Positions 57,543 to 64,000 of a stretch of 64,000 bases of DNA are shown here, in pieces. The stretch spans positions 31,655,989-31,719,988 of the forward strand of contig NC_092572.1 in assembly GCF_037975245.1 (NCBI RefSeq), written 5' to 3'. Each line of letters opens with the position of its first letter. Position 1 is the first letter of the stretch. This DNA comes from Apostichopus japonicus. Taxonomy: Eukaryota > Echinodermata > Holothuroidea > Aspidochirotida > Stichopodidae. The position numbers and the translations under genes are program-made. The notes under the pieces are model-generated. The model saw only the letters and a program-made list of their open reading frames with translations, did not search any database and was not told where the DNA came from.

Positions 57543-58497
57543 TACTTACTGTCCATGCATTGTAATAATGAGGCTGCCTCTCTGCAAAACTAATTTTTAG
57601 TTCTTCCAATATGCTTTGTTACACTCAGAAGTTATTTGAAGACCTCTGGGTGGTGCACAGAATGTAGCTATATATGCCAATAGTCCAGTGATTGTCAGAC
57701 CAGAACAACAATGATTTATCTGCAGTGCAGTTCTTTTTTATAAGCTCAGCTTACGCCTGAATACAGGGTACAGGCACACTACAGAGGCGCAGCATTATTA
57801 TGATAATTTATATACCCTTTTTATCTCCCTTAAAGGAGATATTTGAAGGGGTTTTAGGCAATCATAAATGGGACTGAGCATGTACTTTTCAAAATAAAAA
57901 ATGCATTACATACTTACAGCCATGCAAATGCAGGCCCATATGCAGTATAAGCTGAATTTCACTAAAGGGAAATGTACTGTATGCCTTAGTCGCTTACCCC
58001 TGCCAACCCGGTTAACTAATCAAACTCATTGGATTATGTTATAGAGGTATATATTGCTATGGTATATGGGAGTGATCTCATTAAATGGGGGGGGGGGGAT
58101 GTGATTCATGTGTGGGGTATTGATGTTGCATACTTAAGAGCCTGGACTCAAAATCTGTAATGGACTGAGAATACTCTGGACTGATTTTTCTAGAACTGTC
58201 ATCCTGCTTTGGACTTGTCTTTGACCCCAACTAGCTTTTTGTTCAATGTTCTCCAACTTTTCACCCACAGTGTAGATCTATATATTAATCCTTGGAGTGG
58301 TGCAAAAACACCAAGAAAGATAAAGATAATAATCTTTCGATGACCATACTTAATTCTCTATGACACTTGTTATAGCCTGTTGGATTAAGGCATAGGAATT
58401 ATTGTTATATGTGTATGTAATGTATGCATACTTTCACACTTGTTAGTAACATGATTACTCAAAATGTACAGCCATTGCCTTCAGTCTTTGTTTGTAG

Positions 58498-58582
58498 ATC
58501 CCATTGAACCAAGATATACACCAGGCTCCATCAACACTCATGGGGGTCTTCAAAGGTGGACGATCTCTGAACAGGACAGATG
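58498..58582 (+). CDS. Exon of the unidentified host gene
   Basis: 85 bp between 'ctttgtttgtag' and 'gtgagtaat', both strong. Phase 0 gives IPLNQDIHQAPSTLMGVFKG and then GRSLNRTD, leaving one base. Confidence 0.5.
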
Positions 58583-61500
58583 GTGAGTAATTGTTATTAT
58601 TCTTTCTATGCAATCCAAAAACATAATATCACTAATCATTGGTTATATCTTGACACTTGAAATTCATTTTTTACAGTACCTTTAAGTGTAGCATATTTAA
58701 TTAGAGTGGAAGTTCAGCGAAAATACTTAAAATGACTAATATGATAATATCCAAATACTAAATTGATTCTCCTATATTTTCTTTTTGAATTTGCTTTAGA
58801 TACTTCAGGTTCATTTGCAGGTGTCCTGACCTATGTAGCTGATGCAACATCCAACAGTAAAATCAGAAGCCAGTTCAGCGTAACTCATGTGAGTAGTATC
58901 TATCTGAGACTCACCAATTGTGCATCTAGGTGCAGTATAAATAGTTGTTTTAATCCATGGGTTTCAAAAGCATATTACAAATTCCTTCCCCAATACAGTG
59001 AATTTATCTTGGGACGTTATAATTCGACATCAGTCGTGTATACATGTGTGCAATGCAACTAGCTGTAGTAGGCTATGATAGCTACCACTCAACATAAGGT
59101 TTTGAAAAGTGGATCAAAACCCTTTATAAATCTCTCCCAAGTTTTGCTATAAGCCCTATCATCACCTGTCCTCCTGCATTTCCAACCCCTGCCTTCCCCC
59201 CTCTTCTACCAGCAACATTTTTGCCCTTTTTCTTCTAAGACCATCACACCCCCCCCCCCCAAAGCTCCTTGTCCCCTCTTCATATTCTTATTATGGCAAC
59301 CTACAGAGGGAAAAGGGATAATTCTGACTTACTGCATGTTTTGTACATGATAGATGTTAATTCTAACCCAAATATAAAATTTGTATATGTAAAATATGAT
59401 ACAATGTATCATTGACACAAAATTTAATTGATAACTGAGACATTAAGAGAAGCCTGAAATGTTAGTTATGTCCTCCTTTATAGCCACTAATAATTAATGA
59501 AGCTTATCATCATATTCCTTCTCTCTGTAAGTTGTTTCAGATACAGAAGATGATGACCCAAGCTGTCAAACAGGAACTCAGAGCAGTAAGAAGTTCAAAC
59601 CTGGTAAGCAAATTATGTCTGTTTAACTGCAAATATAGATTGGTGTATGTAGCAGGCTGTATAATGGAGCATGGCACATGTATAATGGAGCTGATTGCTA
59701 AGTTTCATTGCAAATTGGTTTAGTGATAACTATCCTACAAAATAAGTATAAATTATATCTCTACATATACTGTCCACATAATGTTACTCTCTGCAAGAGG
59801 ACACATAGATATATTACTTTAATTTCACTTTCTTGAACTGCCCTCTTTGCCAGTCCCAGTGGTAACCTAAGAAGGGGTAATTCTGACTTAAAGTATGTTT
59901 TGTATGTTAGATGATATGATTTCTGACAGATTGGTTTAGTGATAGCTTATAACCTATATGATAAGTATGGATGATGTGTATTTAGATATAATGTCCGTCT
60001 AAGGTTACCATTTGTAAGACGGCACTCAAATGTACTCTCTGAAGGCATTAAGTTTCATTTAACTTCCATGCCCCCACCCCCTCCTCTCCCACACCTCCTC
60101 CCTCTCAGCCTTTGCTTTCTCCCATTGACAAACTTATTGGAAATGGGATAATTCAAACTTAATATAATTTTTGTATGTAATTTTATATTTATCCTTACAA
60201 AATGGTTCAGTGATATTGACTGTACATAATATGTATAGATAATATGCATATCTAGATATACTGTCCATGTAATGTTACTCTCTGTAAGTCATATTACTCA
60301 TCTAAGGCATTAAGTTTCATATACCTTTTCTTCTACCAACCCCCCCCCCCCCTTGTCTACACCTTCTCCCACCCTTTGCCTTTTCCCATTGGCAACCAAA
60401 GAGGAAAATGGATACGATCTAACGTTACATATTGTTACTCTCTGTTAGAGGACACCAGGTTATATTTCTCATTGAAGCCATTAAGTTTTATTTCACTTTT
60501 CTTCCACTAACCTCCCTTGCCTAGGCCTTCTCCCATCCTTAGCTTCTTTCCCTTTGGCATCATAGATCTAAAGTAATATACTAGTTTTGTAGGTAGATTA
60601 TAAAATTCCTTACATATTGGTTTATTGATAACTACCCTACATTATAGGTACCCTACATTAAGCGCATTTGAATATACATATGTTATAGTATTTGCGCTAT
60701 ATAAGGATCCATAATAATAATAAATAATAATAATAATAGGTATAAATGATTTACACTGAGAGTTTCATTAAATTGTTCTGCCCCCTCTCCCCCTCCCCCT
60801 TCACACCACCTCCTTCCCAGCCTCTGCATTCTCCCATTGACAACCTAAATGGGGGAAGTATAATTGAAACTAAATATAAGTTTTGTATGAAAGTTTATAT
60901 CATTCCATACAAAGTGGTTTAGTAATATTGACCGTACATAATATGTATAGATAATATGCATATATCTACATATACTGTCCACATAATGTTACTCTCTCTT
61001 AGAGGACAGCTGGTTATATTTTTCGTTGAAGGCATTAAGTTTCATTTTATTTTACATCCATCAACCTCCCTTGCCGTTTCCACTAGTTCTCCTGTGACGC
61101 TTAAACAACTATCTACTGGAATTAAAGACTGATATAGATTGTATTTTATTGTATAATATAGATCGTCTGTAAATCACACAGATGCATCGTGCCTAGTCTG
61201 CTATACTAGTATATATTTACATTACATTACATGTAGCCTAACATGCAGTGAAAGTGTTAATACTGCACAGCAGACTCTGTGGGCTTGTAATTCCTTTGCA
61301 TTTTATCAAATATAATGGAAAGTACTGTATGGTCTACATGTTCCTCCTAGTCTTCCATCGGTATATGGACACACATTAATGACTGGACCATTAAGAAAGT
61401 ATTCAGCATATTTTTTTTTAAATTTTTCCTCAAACCCCCAACCTCTTGTCTACCTTACATTGGCATCTTCCTAAGAGAAGGGATAAAGCTTTCGCCTATG

Positions 61501-62239
61501 TATCTGTATAATTTCATGATAACAGCTTTTACAAAGTCATTGCACGGACTAAGATATTATTACATGTATAAAACATTCAGGTTTGAATCATATGCAGATA
61601 TACTGTCCACCTAATGCTGCATAAAGAAATACAAAATATATATATATTTTTTTAAATTTTCCTCCCACCTAATGTCCTACCCCCTCCCTCTTGCCTTCTC
61701 ATAATTGCTTCCTCCTAAGGGAAGAAGGGATAATCCTTTGAGTCAGATATGTAGAATTGATTATTATCCACCCTATCCAAAGTCTTACTAACTTTCATAG
61801 CTACTAATGTATATTATACAGGTATTGATGATGCACATATACACTGTCCTCCTAATGTAATGAAAGTGGACATATTAATTATTAATCTCAAATTTACAGA
61901 AAGCAGCATGTGTTATTAAACTTCCTTCAGCTAACATGTTTGATAGGCCATTGCATCCCATTTCCCTTCATGATATGGTGTTTCTTTTTCTAGTTATTAT
62001 GTTAGCTCTGGAACCTTTTTGTTGTTATACAGTAGTTGAAATCTCCATTCTTGTGGTTCTGGATAGAGATCAAATAGGTCTGGCTTGCTTTGAGTAGTTG
62101 GAATCTATTTCCTGTGGTCTTGTTGGAATTGATCTGTGAATATGGTAACCATTTAACAAATATATTCTTGCTTCAATTTGTATTCCCATTTCCATTTCAG
62201 CTTGCCAGAACTTCAAGACTTCCAGAAAACGAGCCATGA
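58498..62239 (+). CDS. 3' exons of an unidentified small host gene
   Basis: Four exons with GT-AG ends and matching phases: 58498-58582 (phase 0 in, 1 out), 58800-58888 (ends phase 0), 59541-59603 (21 codons) and 62201-62239 (stop TGA 62237-62239). They encode IPLNQDIHQAPSTLMGVFKG, then SGSFAGVLTYVADATSNSK, then IQKMMTQAVKQELRAVRSSN, then LARTSRLPENEP. The total is about 92 codons, with a helical, polar third exon. The family is not recognised. With the ATG that ends the exon at 42920, the same exons would make a complete small protein whose first intron holds the CACTA element. That link is only one possibility. Confidence 0.5.
58800..58888 (+). CDS. Exon of the unidentified host gene
   Basis: 89 bp between 'gaatttgctttag' and 'gtgagtagt'. 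It completes an Asp codon, then reads TSGSFAGVLTYVADATS and KIRSQFSVTH. Confidence 0.5.
59330..61760. repeat. Degenerate tandem array, roughly 270-bp units, in the last intron
   Basis: A block recurs in order: 'tatactgtccacataatgtt', 'actctctgtaagagga', 'gcattaagtttcat', a C/T-rich stretch with 'cttcc' and poly-C, 'cccattggcaacc', 'ggataattctgac', 'ttttgtatgt', 'tggtttagtgata'. Starts of 'attaagttt' lie near 60047, 60308, 60480 and 61033. Spacing is irregular through indels. At 60690-60738 'gcgctatataaggatccata' plus (ATA)n is a SINE/LINE-like 3' tail inserted in it. Confidence 0.7.
59541..59603 (+). CDS. Exon of the unidentified host gene
   Basis: 63 bp between 'gtaagttgtttcag' and 'gtaagcaaa', phase 0. 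It encodes IQKMMTQAVKQELRAVRSSN plus L, a likely amphipathic helix. Confidence 0.5.
62201..62239 (+). CDS. Terminal exon of the unidentified host gene
   Basis: The acceptor is 'cccatttccatttcag', very strong. It encodes LARTSRLPENEP then TGA. The AT-rich sequence beyond is the presumed 3' UTR. Confidence 0.5.
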   Translation, partial: LARTSRLPENEP

Positions 62240-64000
62240 TTAGTTAACAATTAAAGCAAAGTGTTAAACAAACGAAACAACCTCAAGAGCCTACGCCAAG
62301 TTAGTCGCTCAGCTGAGATGAACATGTATTAGCCCAACAACCAGTGTTTTCATTATCTTTAAGCAATAGCACGCTTCCAGTTCCCAAGCAAATGTCAATC
62401 TTCAAGAAAGTACTTACATAAATTTAACTTAGAAGATATGATACACTGTTGAACTATCCTTTCCTTTTCTATATAAGTTTTGGATTCATATTATTTTATC
62501 ATGTTTTGCAGAGCTGATTCTAAACAATTCTATGTTGATGAATTTATCTTGGGACCAAACAAAATATACCTAACACTCAAATGAAAGTAATGCAGTTACA
62601 TATTTGATCTCAATCATTCATTAAAGCCTAACGTATTATTAAAACTACTGTTACTACCTAGTTCATCAAGGAAGCTAGGCTAAGGAAAGGCAATAGCCTA
62701 ATGTTTTCATCTTCTGCTGATCGTTACAATTGACAAGATGTATGCAGCATCGTATGTGCCACTTCTTCACCTTTGTTTCATAGCTTTCGTAATGGCTTTG
62801 TGCTTGCTTATTTTAAGAAGAGTCACATAATTGAAAGTCATTCAGGATCAATGGCTACACTATTTCAAGGGACCAACCATAGCAAACACAGTAAAACCTC
62901 CAGTTGTCGGTGCAAGTCATGTCTCACCTCCAGAGCAACAGGGTACTGTTACTTGTGGTAGGCCTATTTCTCCGTGTAGACCAAGGACTACTAGGTCACA
63001 TGACAATCGTACAAGACGGAACTTTAGCCCTAAAGCTAGTAGTAGTCGATTCATTCAACCTTCAGACTGAGTTGTCCACAAAATATAATAGACCAAGACA
63101 CCCTCCGGGTAATGTCACAACTATATCAATTGTAGATGGTACCTTGGTGGACAATGACTATGAAATGTTTAAATTACCATATAAGCTAAATATTTGTTTA
63201 CTAAAATGTTTGTTTACTTACCCCCACTAAACTGCAAGAGGCATAGTAGCTAGAGGTAAAGGGGTTTAGTTTAAATGTGGGCATATAGTTGAAACAGGGA
63301 GTTGTTTCCATAACAACTCCCTGGTTGAAACACTGCATGTTACTCTTACATAAATGAATTTTTGTTATTAAAATACTATTGGTACATATATGGCTAGGTG
63401 CTAGAAGCAGCCATTTGCAATATTGTTTTTAATCCTCAAACTATTACCCTGTGGGAATGAGAACTGGAGGAAAGTGTATGACATTTTAAGTTAATCCATC
63501 ATCAACTAAAATTGTGCTACGACATTGATGCATATGGATTAAGGATATACATTGGGGGGGGGGGGGCTTTGTGCATGGACCTTTTACCAGATTGGGCACT
63601 TTGGCGTACGCCCCTGCTCTTATCTAAGTAGGGTTGAACCTAGTTGAAGTAATAACAACTACTCGTTGCCATTCCTCACCATGGAGATTGCCTTATATTG
63701 TTGTAGCACTGTGCTGAAGTAGCTAGGCTAGTCAACTGAACTAAGAAATATATTTCTCCCTCGGTTCAAGCTCAATTAGATCAAGATGTATTCACACTCA
63801 TGTTATGTTGACTTAAGCAACTGGAGGTATTTTTCTGTGGGTATTTCAAAATTCAACCTGCTTGAATTTCTAATCATGATTTTTGTTTTATTGTTTCCAA
63901 AAAGTACAAGGTTTTTGTATGGTATGTCTGCTATCCATATTTTACTTTTGCATGGTATTCTTGCATGTTGTTTAGAGGAAGTAATACAATTTTCTTTGCA
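62240..64000. other. 3' UTR and downstream DNA of the host gene
   Basis: AT-rich sequence. Plus-strand ORFs at 62773-63230 lack splice context and motifs. It contains the hairpin at 63296-63323 and a G run at 63555-63567. Confidence 0.3.
63296..63323. repeat. 28-bp hairpin with perfect 8-bp flanking repeats, copy 2
   Basis: 'agggagttgtt', loop 'tccat', 'aacaactccct' plus g. GTTGAAAC stands directly before (63288-63295) and directly after (63324-63331). The same hairpin lies at 33931-33960. It looks like an ultra-short mobile element or an excision/insertion product with a hAT-sized target duplication. Confidence 0.7.

Overview
This is a stretch of an animal nuclear genome, most likely a marine deuterostome and possibly an echinoderm such as a sea cucumber. 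The grounds are: AT-rich sequence, short spliced exons in long introns, death-domain exons, several LINE families, tRNA-derived SINEs, CACTA and hAT-like DNA transposons, and many degenerate tandem repeats. The species is inference; nothing in the window fixes it. Only a small fraction is host coding sequence, and almost none of the host exons lie in long ORFs, so the models below rest on splice sites, reading phase and domain resemblance.

Layout. (1) 0.9-7.9 kb, plus strand: 3' part of a death-domain gene, with a tandemly duplicated small exon (914-1018 and 2888-2998), a linker exon, a full death-domain exon (6433-6670) and a second, frame-damaged death domain (7028-7239). (2) 9-13.7 kb: an 80-bp minisatellite, degenerate AGGTCA-rich repeats and a very long (TA)n tract. 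(3) 14.3-21.8 kb, minus strand: a truncated CR1/L2-like LINE, a tRNA-SINE, and an apparently intact Jockey-like LINE with both ORFs open, abutting a second copy of its own 3' end. (4) 22.3-24.5 kb: a satellite-like array of nested palindromes beside a dead L1/Tx1-like LINE. (5) 25.9-29.5 kb: a decayed second death-domain copy. (6) 29.7-41.2 kb: introns or intergenic DNA with tandem repeats, a SINE, a 590-bp hAT-like MITE, a 105-bp satellite and a 1.9-kb foldback transposon. (7) 42.8-62.2 kb, plus strand: host exons split by a 13.7-kb CACTA (EnSpm-like) transposon at 43824-57542.

The CACTA element is the most interesting system. It has a 17-bp perfect terminal inverted repeat, a TA target duplication, different subterminal tandem arrays at its two ends (about 109-bp units left, about 140-bp units right), and two minus-strand genes. 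One is a zinc-finger transposase-like protein (52740-55484). The other is a five-exon accessory gene with an N-terminal SAM-like domain (46251-52351). A SINE has inserted into an intron of the accessory gene, and a hAT-like MITE has inserted into that SINE's tail, so the locus is nested four deep: host intron, CACTA, SINE, MITE.

Most breaks in otherwise open frames here are single extra bases next to short homopolymers, so some 'pseudogenes' may be consensus errors of the assembly.
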